A stretch of DNA of 64,000 bases from contig JANPYM010000004.1 in assembly GCA_025890175.1 (NCBI GenBank), forward strand, positions 486,007 to 550,006, in the 5' to 3' direction. Each line of letters opens with the position of its first letter. Within the stretch, counting starts at the first letter, position 1. This DNA comes from Ciborinia camelliae (taxonomy: Eukaryota > Ascomycota > Leotiomycetes > Helotiales > Sclerotiniaceae). The position numbers were made by a program, and so were the translations under genes. Below the pieces are notes generated by a model. The model did no database searches. It was not told the DNA's origin and worked only from the letters and a program-made list of their open reading frames with translations. This document shows positions 22,255 through 33,962 of this stretch, piece after piece.

Positions 22255-24211
22255 GATTTTGGGTTGTGTTGTTAGCTTTGCTATGGGTGATGTTGTAGGT
22301 GATGTTTTGTATGTTTTCGTTGAGCCTTTGAATGAATTTTTGGGGGGAAGTAAAAGAAAGCAAAGCAGGTTAGGAGGTGCCGCAACCAAAATAACACGGG
22401 GCTCAGAGAGAATGACTCAAATATTTCGCAACTGTGCATGTATTCTCACATTTTGATCCGCAAGTTATGTAAGCCTTATGATGAATCAATGATTCTGCAC
22501 AGAGAACAGATGAAAGATAGATATCATTGAATTGTCTTGAGGGTATCTGACGGTTTTGTTCGGAATATTCGGACTCGGGAGATTCCAATCAATACTTATC
22601 AAGACAGGTCCAGTTTTTCTGTATGCTTGCATTGATGCGACTGGTATCAGATTTTGATTTCTATGATCATCTGGGCAGTTAGATAGTACATGATACCCAT
22701 TTGATATGGTAAACTTTGTGGTTTACTCCACTAAATACCCAACATAATCATATTGCTAGATAGATCATGTAAATCATTCTATCGTTGGCTATGAACTTCT
22801 CCCCTCTGGCTAGGTACAATCTCACAGACCCGTATTGAACCTCGATATCCTTTCTCTCGGATTCCCATGCAGACATTTGCTCTCAAAGAACTATATCCCC
22901 TCTCATTTTATCGTCATAGCCCTGTATTCCGGACAATAAGATATACCAAGTTCCCTAAGATCGATTTCCGTCACTGGAGGAAGGAAATTGCATGATGAAA
23001 TGAACCTTCCAGTGATACAATAGACCAGGATTTCTGTTCGCTGGTTGCAGAGTTCATATGTGGGTAAATGGGTATTTAGTGCAAATAATGGATGTACTTT
23101 TGTGTAGGTAGTAGGTAGTTTAAGTAGATGTTCTTGATAGTTTGTTGAAATAAAAAAACTGTGTTGAGATTGTAACAGGAAAAAGGCTTGATTCCTGGAG
23201 GTATAACTGGTGTTTGGAAGATAAAATAAGGTGTACAGTATTGAGGTCATTCACGTTTGTAATTTGGTAAGAAAAGAATTGCATTCACTGTGTTGGTATT
23301 GAAACACAATTGGATCCACGAAACACTTTATACTTGATTCCGCCCACCAAGTTGATTATATATATTACTAAGTTGTGCTATTCTCTCCATTGAACTTGTC
23401 TGGAGCAGCTTTTGGCTGTGTTTGCGCATCTGTCCTATATTTCTGTGTTTGCGCATCTGTCCTATATTTAGTACCCCACTTCTCCACACCCCCTGATCTT
23501 CACTGCTCGCTAATCACTTTCCTTTCTTCAACGCTCAATACAATTTAATAATCCTTCACCGTTTTAGAAACAAAAAAAGGCAGAAAAAATATAAGATTGG
23601 TGCCTAGAGATCGGACCACTGTGAGTGACAGTAAACATGCGCAGGTTTTTGATTGGTAAAGTGATACCTGAGAGGCCTTTTGTGGGTTGATAGCAAGTTC
23701 TTTCTATCCTCCATACCTTCACAACCTGAGGAATCAGCACCTTCTTCATCAAATACAGGAAATGAGCACCTCTTTTAGTGCCTATCTGAATTACTTTAGG
23801 GGCTAACATGACTCGCTTTCAGAATTCCTTTTCGATTAACCTCTAGAAGAATCTAGCAGCTTTCCTTACGATTTTGATCTCATGATTACCTCTACCTCTT
23901 TCCCGAAACCCTTGTGATAAGAATTTCGGAAAGAAATACACAAGGAGTCATGCCTGACCTTCATCATTGGACCACAGAATCATGGGTACAGACATTCATT
24001 ATAATAGATTTAGTCCGACTGGATCACATATCTGTAGATTCTTGGGTATTTTGAGTGTTGATAAGAGAATCTAAAACGTGTCTAAATATATATTGCGGTC
24101 TTAGGAGTAAGCTTGATATTATATTGAGCTGGGCTATTTGACATCTAATAATACAGTTCCAAAGATCTCTTGCATATCCCAACGAGAAATAACACGCGAA
24201 CTATCGGCCAT
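22255..24211. other. Intergenic, 1.96 kb
   Basis: A+T-rich, with only short frames in both strands (22403-22588, 22903-23250, 23564-23809) lacking protein features. Contains a perfect 27-bp tandem duplication at 23416-23469. Confidence 0.5.
23416..23469 (+). repeat. Perfect 27-bp tandem duplication
   Basis: Bases 23416-23442 are repeated exactly at 23443-23469, starting ctgtgtttgcgcatc. Complete identity indicates a recent duplication. Confidence 0.85.
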
Positions 24212-25575
24212 TTATTCCTTCTTGACCACTTCCAACAACCTCCTCCCCTCCCATGGTCCATCCACAACACTTGGCACCCCCCAAACCTTCACCAATACCA
24301 ATCTTACGCTCTCAATCAATTCCGTGAATTGTTTCTCTGTTCTCTCTAACGCTGAAAATCCAACCATCATCATCCAATCCGTACACGCACTCTCAAACGA
24401 CACGTTCTGTTCCTGCATCAAATTCTCATTAATCAATAGCATACTATCTTTCCCCATCGCATCCCTAATCCGTTCAAGAATAGCAGAAGCTTGTTTATCA
24501 GGCCAGTCATGCAGTACATTGGCGAGGAAATAGGCTTTGGCATTATGAACCGGTTGCGGTTTAAAGAAATCATGGGATTGAGCTTCGATGCCTTGAGGGA
24601 GGGAATCAGGTGCTATACCAGCAACTACAACCGGAATATCTTGCACTATGAGTTTTCCTTGAATTTCTGGATGTGCTTCCTTGAAATGAATCAAATCATG
24701 TCCAATCCCCCCTCCAATATCAACAATAAGCGTATCTGCGGGTGATTTCACAACGAGCTTTTCCGCAACGGGAAAATAATCGTGCCATGCTGTGCGATCC
24801 ATACTTCGTGGAATCGCCATTACGGTATTGAAAGCGTGTTGAAGACGGGGCTGAGTTTCCAGCCAATCGAAATAGTGGAGGTTAGTTCGTCTGGTGAATT
24901 GGAAGGGGCCATTGTATGCATCCTTGGGGCTATCGTAGCCGGTTTTGGCGAAGTACGTTGGAAGAGAGGCTATTACTTCGTTTTGGTTTGTGCTGGTTGA
25001 ATGTTAGATTCAAATGAGACCGGAGAAATTGAAAACGATTGGGGATACAAATGAATTACTGCTTGGCCATATGGTGATGATTTGACGAGAGCCGTTGCTA
25101 GAGGTGTGGATTTGTAGGTTTCTTGGGCCGTTTCGATGAAGAAGCCCATTCTCACTAGAAGTCTCATGATTCTGACTGGATAAACAGTCAATTTCTTTTT
25201 GAAAATAATTTGTATTCACAACTTGGGACCTACCAACAAGCAACTTGTCAGCATCCTTGGGAGCAGCAAGGTCTTTGGCCCGAAATTCTTTCCCTGCCGC
25301 AGAGAAAGTCGCTGCTGTATCAAAGATTTCCATATCAACTGCAAGACTCAGTGCTACTGGATGAAGTTGCTATGTATACGTTATCAGAGGTCATTCGTGT
25401 ATGAAAACACAACACTTACAGAGAATATCAACTTCATCAACTTATCGTGAGGGCCCTCCAAGCTTGATTGTAATCTTCCGCATGCACTAAGAATCTTCCC
25501 TCGATCTTCATCACTCAACTCACTAGCTTTGCCGGTGGCGACATTTATTGATTCAATAAGTTGAGAAACACTCAT
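24212..25575 (-). CDS. SAM-dependent O-methyltransferase (plant-COMT-like, secondary metabolism type)
   Basis: Four exons: 25575-25420, 25369-25234, 25175-25049, 24992-24212, totalling 399 aa with introns of 50-58 nt. The N-terminal half is the winged-helix dimerisation region (LHPVALSLAVDMEIFD, LLVVRIMRLLVRMGFF). The C-terminal half is the methyltransferase fold with VDIGGGIGHD as the SAM-binding glycine motif and LANVLHDWPD holding the His expected as general base. Enzymes of this type methylate hydroxyls of polyketides or phenolic compounds. No polyketide synthase, P450 or regulator sits next to it, so the substrate cannot be guessed. The frame upstream of 25575 is open but has no ATG. Confidence 0.88.
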
Positions 25576-27498
25576 TACAAAGACTCTTTCACTTGAAGTA
25601 GCTTTCGTTGATGACACCTGATAACCTGGAATGTGTTAAGGTGAGTGCTATAGATAGTTTTTGATGAATTAGGATTGTAAGAATATGAGATATAGCTGTA
25701 GATAACGGACAATTCATTAATTGTCATTAGAAGCATGAACTGAGGTCTGTAGATGTAGACAGAACTACCTACCTACATACTTTGCTTATATCTACACACG
25801 TGACAACACCTTGCTTGGCTCCGATTCGGCCGAATCTCCCTCTCCGCTGTAGCGACCCGTCCTCAAAGATTCGGTTCATAATCCAGAGGTTTGTTCTTCA
25901 TTGGCGAGAGTTGATGATTAAATCAATAATTGGAACCTAACACCATGGTCTCTTTCCATAGGAATACAGTGTTTGAGGAGTCATTTTGACATCAAACAGG
26001 ACAGAGCTAAAATTATGGATTGATCAACAAAATCTCTTCGCCAGTGTCTAGGTTATAACTGTGGAAGTCTTAAGGCTGTGGTTCGGACAGTATTGGAAAT
26101 TTACCCCCAGTTGAACCATCGAAGAGACGACTTTGGGAACAACTTGGGAAGAGCATGTCACGTTTCGTAAAATTCGCTAGACCTAATTTGATGCTAGCGC
26201 ATTCACTAGCACGTGTAACCTTCATGTCAGTTAAGCCTGATTTCATATCTACCAACTGTAGGTACCGTACCCTGCTTTTCGATAATTTACGAAACGCCTC
26301 ATTGAGTTGCATCGATTTACATGTTGCTTTTAATTTATGTCTGAGTTCATCTCGAGTTCTTGATAGGATTTCCTGACTGCGTCTCATTATGGGGCGGTAC
26401 TTGCGCTTATACGAGAAATGAAAAGGGAAAAACCTCAAGCTTTCCTTTCTTCGAAATATCATTTCAGCTGCATTCGAAGCTGGAAGTGTAATGAACGTCA
26501 TCCGCAATTTGCTAGCAACCTTCCGGGCCAAACTGAATCGTAATCACTTTCAAATTCAGTCTTGTCGATATTATGAGATTGAGTCTGACCTGAAGAGGCT
26601 AGGTATGACTGTCTAGTTGTGTCAATCAGGCTCACCTCACCCGAATATCACTCCGCCTCAATGGAACCGGTTAGCGCATCAGCGTGCAGCGCTGCAGCGG
26701 AAGGCAGTGCTTTGCTGTATCTCAAGAGAAGTGGCGAAATAGAAAACGTACCAGGAATTGAAGTATCATTTCGGGAGAGCTTGCATACAATATGGACCAG
26801 AATTATGAGCTGCAACACTTCCTAAATCCAGCCATCAATATTCTAGATCTTTGAGGAGTTGTTTTATTTTCCCCATTAAATTTCTGTTGGATTTAACTAT
26901 TAAAAATCTTATTTCCATAGGTAAACGTTATGAAATATCGGATATAACCACCCTCCCTGTCTAATTTGTTAAATATCTGTATGTTTGCGGCGTCATCGAA
27001 AGCATCCCCGATTCGATGGCTCGAATACCTCTGTTTTTAAATAGAGGGGGGATAATTATTAATTATTGCACAAAATTGGCTGTAATTATTGTATTGTCTG
27101 CTGATTTCTCGTATCGGACCTCCGTTGATGGTTGGTTTTGGCCAGCAAATACAAAACACAAACATCCTAACGGTTAGTGGCAGTTAAGGCTGCCAGTTTG
27201 TCGTACAGCACATCACATTTTTTCATCCATGGAGTTCTTGGTACTACCCTGGCTCGCTGACAGAACATCTTCCCCATGAATTCTATACCAGGTCCCTGGA
27301 TCTGTTGCTACTATAATTACCCTCCACATCAGACTTGCAAGTTGCGGGACAAGGCTCTCCTTCGTTGTTGTTTATTCTTCTATGCATTTATACCTGGTCT
27401 GATAATCTATTCTACCAGAGGCTCAGCTTTTATACGCTCATATATTCTCAAGAAGATTCCTATCATTAATCATTGATCGCTCAAAATCGTCGGTCAAA
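25576..27498. other. Intergenic, 1.9 kb, with a possible small ORF on the minus strand
   Basis: The right flank of the methyltransferase holds a perfect palindrome at 25823-25836. A minus-strand frame at 26501-26070 (143 codons from ATG, basic and helical) is the longest here. It has no recognised domain and overlaps a shorter plus-strand frame, so I leave it as unproven. The part from 26900 to 27450 is very A+T-rich and contains no feature I can support. Confidence 0.4.
25823..25836 (+). promoter_or_regulatory. Perfect 14-bp palindrome upstream of the O-methyltransferase
   Basis: gattcggccgaatc lies about 250 bp upstream of the methyltransferase start codon. Its CGGCCG core is an everted/inverted CGG arrangement of the kind bound by Zn(II)2Cys6 regulators. 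The half-site gattcgg appears again a little further upstream, near 25868. Role is inferred from position and symmetry only. Confidence 0.4.
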
Positions 27499-28581
27499 AT
27501 GTCTTCAAATTTTTCATCAAATCCTATGGGAACTTGCCATTTGGGAGGTCAGTGGTATGTTGCATCTTTATACTGAAGCTCTTAATGATTCTAACTTAAT
27601 TGAATTTTCAGGTGGACATGTGAGGAACAGTCGCCGACATTTTTAGGATGTTGCTTAAGCAATCCATGTAATGGAATTGGTTGCCCTGCGGGGAATCTTA
27701 CGGCTGCAGGAATGGGAACAGGAAGTGGTCCGGATGCTCCTAGCGATGATGGATCATATTGGCCGAATGTGAGTTGCCCAAATGGAGGAGTTTGGTTCAC
27801 ATGCGCCAAACAGACAAACTCTTTTCAAGGTTGCTGTGACAATAGCAGTGGCTTTAATCCATGCAATGGAATCGGTTGTCCTACGGAAAGACTTCACGCT
27901 GCGGCATTTAAAACTGTTCCGGCTACTATCTCCTCTACAGCTTCTTCTGCGACCTCTGCGACCTCTTCTGTGACTTCTACGGCTTCTTCTGCGGCCTCAT
28001 CATCTTCGATAGCAAATTCAATTGGTCATAATTCATATCAGAAGACCCCCGTTGCTGCAATTGTAGGGGGTGTTTTAGGTGGAGTTATTGTTGTTTTATT
28101 AATTCTCTTAACACTTTTTTGCCTTCAACGCCGCAGAAAGAGGGCTGCATTGACCGGATTAAGTGAACCAAATAATCAATTGCAACAAGACATGTCGACA
28201 GTTAAAACAATGCTGTCATCTTTTGTTCATGAAGCCAGTCTTTCGGGCGCCAAAATTCCCACAAATGGTAATCACGGGTACTCCAGAACAAACAGAAGTT
28301 TTCAACATACTAATGATTCAGTAGATAATCGTCCAATGACATACGCATCATCATCTCCACCTTTCAGTCCTGCTCCACCATACCAATCACAGCCTCGATC
28401 TCCAGGATTTTCTGATCATCATGAAATTGACTCTATTACCGTTCACGAGGTAGAGTCCCCACCCCTACAGCAGAGGTCGTTTATTCCTCAACCAGGAGCA
28501 GCGGAGATGCCAGATACTTCGGGAGATGCTTGGAGATCATCATTCACCCGTGCCTCGAAGACGGGGCCTCGCGGCCAGTGA
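27499..28581 (+). CDS. Single-pass surface protein with two six-cysteine modules (tandem copy A)
   Basis: Two exons, 27499-27554 and 27612-28581, joined by a 57-nt intron in phase 2 within a Trp codon, giving 341 aa. The outer part has two copies of a module reading C-x(4-6)-W-x-(T)-C-x3-Q-x2-F-x-GCC-x(3-6)-PC-x2-G-x-GCP-x3-L-x-AA. A Ser/Thr-rich stalk (about residues 122-152) leads to a membrane helix (about 167-189), a LQRRRKRA stop-transfer signal and a Pro/Ser-rich cytosolic tail of about 150 residues. There is no N-terminal signal peptide, which implies insertion with the N-terminus outside. The build resembles fungal wall-stress sensors, but the Cys module is not WSC or CFEM. It has a tandem paralogue 0.4 kb downstream. 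Confidence 0.75.
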
Positions 28582-29016
28582 GAAGGATAGGAAAAGGCTC
28601 GAGTGATGTTGGAGTTAGCGAAGAAGCTTTATTCATTTCGTTTGTTTATTTATTTTTTGGACTTACTTCAAGGAAGTCATTTGATTAAGTCTTCATTCAC
28701 CCAAGGTCTATTATAACGACTGTTGCAATTTTTCAGAATGCATCTCTAAATGTTTGGTTGGAATATGCAAAAAGGGTGAATGGATCGCTTGTAATCTTTC
28801 TTATTTTGATTCACAAATTGAACAGCGAGTTCTTGAAACTGCTCCAGTTCTACTTCTTTCTTTCTTGATATTTTCTTTTGTGGAAAATTTTATACAAACT
28901 ACGATTCCCTCAAGTAAAATATCTTATTTCTCTTTCTTGTTCTTTCTTTAAACTGCAGATGCCACATTGTTCATCCAGCTACCTTACCTAACTCATTCAA
29001 CTCACATTTCAACAAT
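28582..29016. other. Short intergenic region between the tandem pair
   Basis: 435 bp separating two co-oriented paralogues. It must hold the 3' end of copy A and the promoter of copy B. A small frame at 28754-28951 is not supported. Confidence 0.5.
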
Positions 29017-30560
29017 ATGGCAAATAATCCTATGGGTACTTGTCCTTTAGGTGGCCTCGTAAGTATATTCGGTTCTCCCATTCTACATTCCCGAATATTT
29101 AAATTCTTTTCATGTTTAATCTGGAATGTTTTTTACATGCTTATAATAGACAGCTGCTAACTTTTCGCTTTCTAGTGGTCAGTTGCTCCTCTCTCACTCT
29201 CTGAATATCAACACTGATTAAACTATAGGTATACCTGCACAGCTCAAGTACCCACCTTCTTCGGATGTTGCACCAGTGACCCATGCAATGGTAAAGGCTG
29301 TCCAGCAACTGATCTTCGAGCAGCAGGACTTGGAGTTGGAGTTGTAGGACAGGAAGGGCCAACTAGCCTCGGATCTTATTGGCCGAACGTCCAGTGTTCT
29401 TCTGGACGATGGTGGACATGTTCAAGCCAGACTCCTTCTTTTCAGGGTTGTTGTGATAACAATCCATGTTTGGGAAATGGTACTACTTGTCCCCAATCTC
29501 AACTATATCCTGCGGCTTTCAAATCAGTGACTACTTCTCCGAACTTTACCGGCTCGGAAGATACTACCTTTCAGACGGCTACTCTCCCGATGGCTACTTT
29601 TTCAACAGTGGCTATCACTGGAGCAGAACCCACAAATCGATCTCCTGTATCAGAAAATTCAGGACTAGCAAGGATTACGCCTTGGAACACAACAGCGTAC
29701 TCAACGCAAGCATCCATGAACTTTACAAATTCGACGAACGGATCTACAACAGCTTCAGACCTCTATTTTCATACATTAAGTAGTTCATACCCCACTGACA
29801 CTGAAGTTCCAAACACATCATCAATATTCCTCGGCAATACAAACAGTACCGACAGTGCAATGACAGCTGGTCCAAGTACAGTGACTATAACATCAATATT
29901 AACCTTTACAGCAGTCAGAATCTCGGTATACACAGTATCTTACAGCTTGTCGGACTCTACTTCTATCTCAGATTCCTCATCTTTACCCAAAACCACAGCT
30001 ACTTCGATTTCGAACCCACTTATGTCATTATCTATGCCTTCGCCTCTCCACGCAGCCGGCTCAACATCATTACCACCTGCCACTATCACTACTCTTCCTC
30101 CTAGTACCATTCCCGACTCAAAACTTGTCGCCTGGGGCGCCACGGGCGGAGTTGCCTTCCTCTTAATTTTTACCTTCGTGTCCTGGTGGCTACGTCGTCG
30201 CAAGAAGACATCTAATAACAATAGCGAGAAGATCATAGGAACAGCCTCCTCAATAACTTGGTTACCATGGAGAAGGAGAAAGGAACTACCAAGAACATCT
30301 CTTTCTACCTATCCCTTCAGAGGAATGGCACCTTCTACATCTACCGATAGAGGAGAAGTAAATGAGACTTGGTCTGCTAGCTTGAGGGACTATAGGAATC
30401 TTGGAGGAATGGCTGCGGTAGCTCATAGTATGAACAGTATGTATCAATTTCTCACGTTCATTTTTTTTCAGACGACTAACAATTTATAGATCCACAACCG
30501 CGAACCCGAGTGCCAGCACGTTTGTCCGGATACGAATCGACTTATTCACAGAAATTCTAA
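29017..30560 (+). CDS. Single-pass surface protein with two six-cysteine modules (tandem copy B)
   Basis: Proposed exons are 29017-29058, a two-base exon 29176-29177, 29229-30436 and 30490-30560, giving 440 aa. The start (NPMGTC-LGG) and both Cys modules match copy A (for example SFQGCCDNNPC against SFQGCCDN...PC). A Ser/Thr-rich stalk about 200 residues long leads to a membrane helix near 314-336, a LRRRKK stop-transfer and a short tail. The TG exon is required by frame and restores the Trp that copy A also splits at the same place. The intron before it ends with a clear gctaac...tag, and the intron after it starts gtcagt. The last intron (53 nt) is conventional. Same inferred topology as copy A. 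Confidence 0.7.
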
Positions 30561-31545
30561 TCTCAAACTTTTCATATTAATGAAGACTCTATTCCCGTTG
30601 GAGTAGGATTGAATAGAAATTCTTTTGGTCAGAGAATGGTGCAGATGGGCTGGCATGGAATTGATCTGCAGAATGGGTATGTTATCCGATGTGATGGGGA
30701 GAGAAAACATGGCACTGGGAGTTGAGAATTCTTCTCCTCTTGCGGTGGATACTATCTGTTCACAATAGTAGAGAAATCATGACATCGAGGTAATATTGTA
30801 AGCTTTCTCATACGTATTGGATTTTTAACTTGTAATCTTGAACTTCAAACTCTCATGGTTGACGAGGTTGGTGACGCGATAGCTCCATGGATGCTCTAGG
30901 AAACTTTGACCTGTAAATTCACCTTGTTATCCTCCAAGTTAAGATTTCTATTTTGTTCATTGCCTAACCTACAATAATACAATACAATATAAAAATACAA
31001 TTCCATCTCATCCCATCCCATCCCATCTTATTCCATCCAATCTTATTCCATCCCATCCCGCCTCTCATCCATGATCACGTGTAATCATAATCAAACTTGC
31101 CAATTTTCATACTCAAACTCCCACAATATCGCATCCATATTGTCGCACAGCCTAACTTAAATAGTCTTTCCCCACTCGGGTGACAAAGGCTAGTAGGTAG
31201 TACCCTTATCCTCCCAAGCTATTTCTGTTACACAAAAACTTCTCAAATTGATCAGGTGCACTTAAAGAGGTCAAAGAAGGGATGGATTGTACAACAGCGT
31301 ACAATGTATACAATAGTCGTGCACGGGACGGAAGTTGGTGCGGGGTTCCTTCCTTGTTGTCATCGACCCCTCTTTTTATTGATTGATTGATTCATTCATT
31401 CATTCAACCTTTCTTCTCTCTCTTTCATCAACAACATCAACAATATCAACCACGCATCATCAACCATCTTCAAGTCAAGTCAATAAATCCTCAAATAAAT
31501 CCATCTCAAAGTTTAACCACCGCTCAACCCAACCCGACCGCCAAA
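30561..31545. other. Intergenic, 1 kb, with a CATCC-rich tract
   Basis: Holds a low-complexity (catcc)n/(ttcca)n tract at 31001-31061 and the promoter and leader of the EthD-like gene. Frames at 31383-31793 overlap that gene in wrong frames. Confidence 0.5.
31001..31061 (+). repeat. Imperfect CATCC/TTCCA microsatellite
   Basis: Irregular iteration of catcc and ttcca units over about 60 bp in the intergenic region. Low complexity only. Confidence 0.6.
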
Positions 31546-31985
31546 ATGTCCCTAATCGTCACCGTCATGTATCCCAAAACCGAAACATCCACCTTCAATT
31601 TGGATTACTACATGAAGACACACATGCCACTCGCACAGGAGAAATGGGGACCTCATGGATTGAAGAAGTGGACAGTTACAAAGTTGGACGAGAGTACAGG
31701 GTATTCTGTGTATGTTTTTCTCAAGTCCTTATTTGTTTGTTCATTGGAGAGATACAATTTATCCCTCCAAAGATGAGAATGGTTGAAATGTAGAATTGTC
31801 GATGTGGGATTAAGATTAATTGCTAATCAAACGATAATAGTCAAGCAATCCTCTGGTTCGAGAGCAAGGAGGCGTGGGATGGGGCGGTAGCTGCCGAGGG
31901 AGCCACGGTTATGGCAGATATCCCCAACTTTAGCTCCGAGCAGGCTTTGCTTGTGTGTGGAGAGGAGGTTCAGCCAGTTGTTTAA
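31546..31985 (+). CDS. EthD-domain small protein
   Basis: Two exons, 31546-31709 and 31841-31985, with a 131-nt intron (gtatgt...ataatag, tgctaatc branch), giving 102 aa. Hallmarks of the EthD family are MSLIVTVMYPK at the start, YYMKTHMPLAQEKWGPHGL, WFESKEAWDGAVAAEG and the AEGATVMADIPNFS segment. These proteins form dimeric alpha/beta barrels; bacterial EthD was found in ether degradation, and fungal copies are mostly uncharacterised. The ATG context (caaaATGtc) is good and gives the family-typical length. No partner gene is evident nearby. Confidence 0.88.
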
Positions 31986-32757
31986 GGTGGCGCTGGTTGA
32001 GTTGAAATGTATCGTGATCGTGCATTATCAGGTGGTGAAACGGATGGATGGGATGAGAGATCGTACGAAAGAAAGGGTAACTCGAGTCTCGAGCAAGATA
32101 CATATTCTAACATTTGTGTCACGAGACCTAGCTTGCGATGAATCAATAGATTTGATCTATTGGAGATTCAGATTCAGATTCGTGCTTTCATGTTGTTGCT
32201 TATATCTTTGTCGGGTGAAAAGTAATTGAGAAGGCCGGGGGTCCTCGATTGGCCTTTTGAGCCTCATTGGTCTATGCGAGGAAATGGTCCATGCGGGCGC
32301 CCGCCCATTGGCCATGGGCCACGTCACGTTCCAAATCTCCAAAATCATGCATGATGAACGGAATCTTATCGCGAGCCATCTCTGCCTCCTTCCCTTTCCT
32401 TCTTTCTTTCCTTCCTTTTCCTTCTCTTTCCCTTGATTTCCTGTTATCAGCAATCAGTCGGAGCCAAACTATCCCGAAAGAAAATCATTCGGTAGAAGAC
32501 CGCACAAGGGTTTGAATGAACCATAAAAATCCTGAAGTCCTCCATTTGACACTTAGACTTGCGGAAACAAGTGAGCCAGAAGTCTTGTTATAAATTCCCA
32601 TTTTGCTCCTTTTTTAATCAAAGGGCTATGATTTTCTTCCAAGAAAGTCAGAGTCGGAAGTTCCTATCTTCTGCAATGGGAAGAAAGCAAAAACAACCAT
32701 CTGCACTCTTGGAACCAACAGAGACTTTGATTTCATCGGCGAGTTTTCTTACTGCTC
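31986..32757. other. Intergenic, 0.77 kb, convergent
   Basis: Contains a pyrimidine-rich tract around 32375-32440. Short frames on both strands (31951-32229, 32157-32453, 32559-32765) show no protein features. Confidence 0.5.
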
Positions 32758-33962
32758 TTACCTGAAATCGTGAGCTGAAAGGTTAGGACATAATTTCGGA
32801 ATCAGATATCTAGTTATGGAGTGAGTTGATGGCCGGGATCGTTCACCAATCAGTACGTGGGACCAATTAAACAGGTGGCGTCCCCTCGAAACCTTACGAT
32901 CGTTGGTAGATACATTGTGATTACCTGGTCTCTGGCCCCAGGATGAAACGATCTCAAACCCTAGCTCCTTTTCGTATTCTTCCACCCACTTCAATGTTCC
33001 TGCCTCAGAGTATTTACTGTTATATTCCTCGTGTATCATTGCGATTTCCCGATTCAGGTGTTCCACCTGCTGCCGTGGCATCAGTAATTTCTTTTGAGCA
33101 AGTAGTCCTTCGGATTTCTCTTTAGAACTTTCTGCGGCTTCTATAATACCCGGCTGGACGAGCAGTCCTTGTTTGACATTTTCATTGGGATTGGCGACGG
33201 TCAACAGTTGGTGTATTGACTTATTTAGCAAACTTCGCTCCTCTACCAACTTTTTCCTGCATCCCACAGTCTTGTGCGAGTAAGCTGTCGGTCTCTTCCA
33301 AGCGGCATAGCCTTATCGTCCGCCATTTTAGCCTCCTCCTTTGCAATTTAGCCTCTTCTGCCCTTCTAGCCTCCTCTTCTTCTCTACACTTCTTCTCTCG
33401 TATTAGCAGAGCGCACTCGGCGCAGTGGTCGCCATGTGTATTATTAAGAAAATGCCGCAAAGAGTTCATCTTCTCTGATATGTGCCTCGAACATCCAGGA
33501 CAGATGTAACGGCGCTCTCTACTTACAACAATATGAGTGCGATGACGATAATACCCTTTTTGAATTCCGCAGGCTACACAGAAACGTGTGTGTCTCAGCT
33601 TCCCATTGCGACCTTTTTTCCCTCTCCTCGAACTATCAGCAAATTCGGAAGCATTTCGCAGCCGCGAGCATAATCCACACGCCAATAGAGAATTTCTTTT
33701 CGCATAGTCTTCCAACTCTGCGACGATACGACGGCGGAATAAAGTGCCGGTTTACCCTTTGCATTTCAATTTGATCAATGTACGTCAGATGCTTGATGAT
33801 TTCAAGATGGATCTCGGTTGGAAGTTGGATTAATGATTTGATGGGTACCAATCTTGTCGATTCGAGATAGGATAGACACTTGGCGTGAACCAACCTCATG
33901 GCTGGATTTGTGGGTGTCGGCGCGCACCATATCTTTCCTAGAAGTCTAGATTCGGACGACAT
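32758..33962 (-). pseudogene. F-box protein with Cys-rich segment, frame disrupted
   Basis: An ATG at 33962 opens a frame with an F-box core (LIQLPTEIHLEIIKHLTYIDQIEMQRVNRHF). The sense then continues in another frame from about 33718 (ELEDYAKRNSLLACGLCSRLR ... FCVACG ... YICPGC ... HCAEC), which matches the zinc-binding-like segment that follows the F-box in related Leotiomycete proteins. No GT..AG intron that I could place joins the two without destroying the conserved NRHF. A second frame change occurs near 33260-33220, where an unusual 79-nt intron is possible. I infer a frameshifted, possibly dead copy; a sequencing error or a very short intron (40 nt) are alternatives. Intact relatives act as substrate adaptors of SCF ubiquitin ligases. 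Confidence 0.5.

Noticed and set aside
26070..26531. 153-codon minus-strand frame as a gene
   Set aside because: Starts at TTG, basic composition without domain, overlapped by another frame, no splice partner; left unproven.
33680..33725. A 40-nt intron repairing the F-box gene
   Set aside because: It would remove the conserved NRHF end of the F-box and is shorter than any other intron here.
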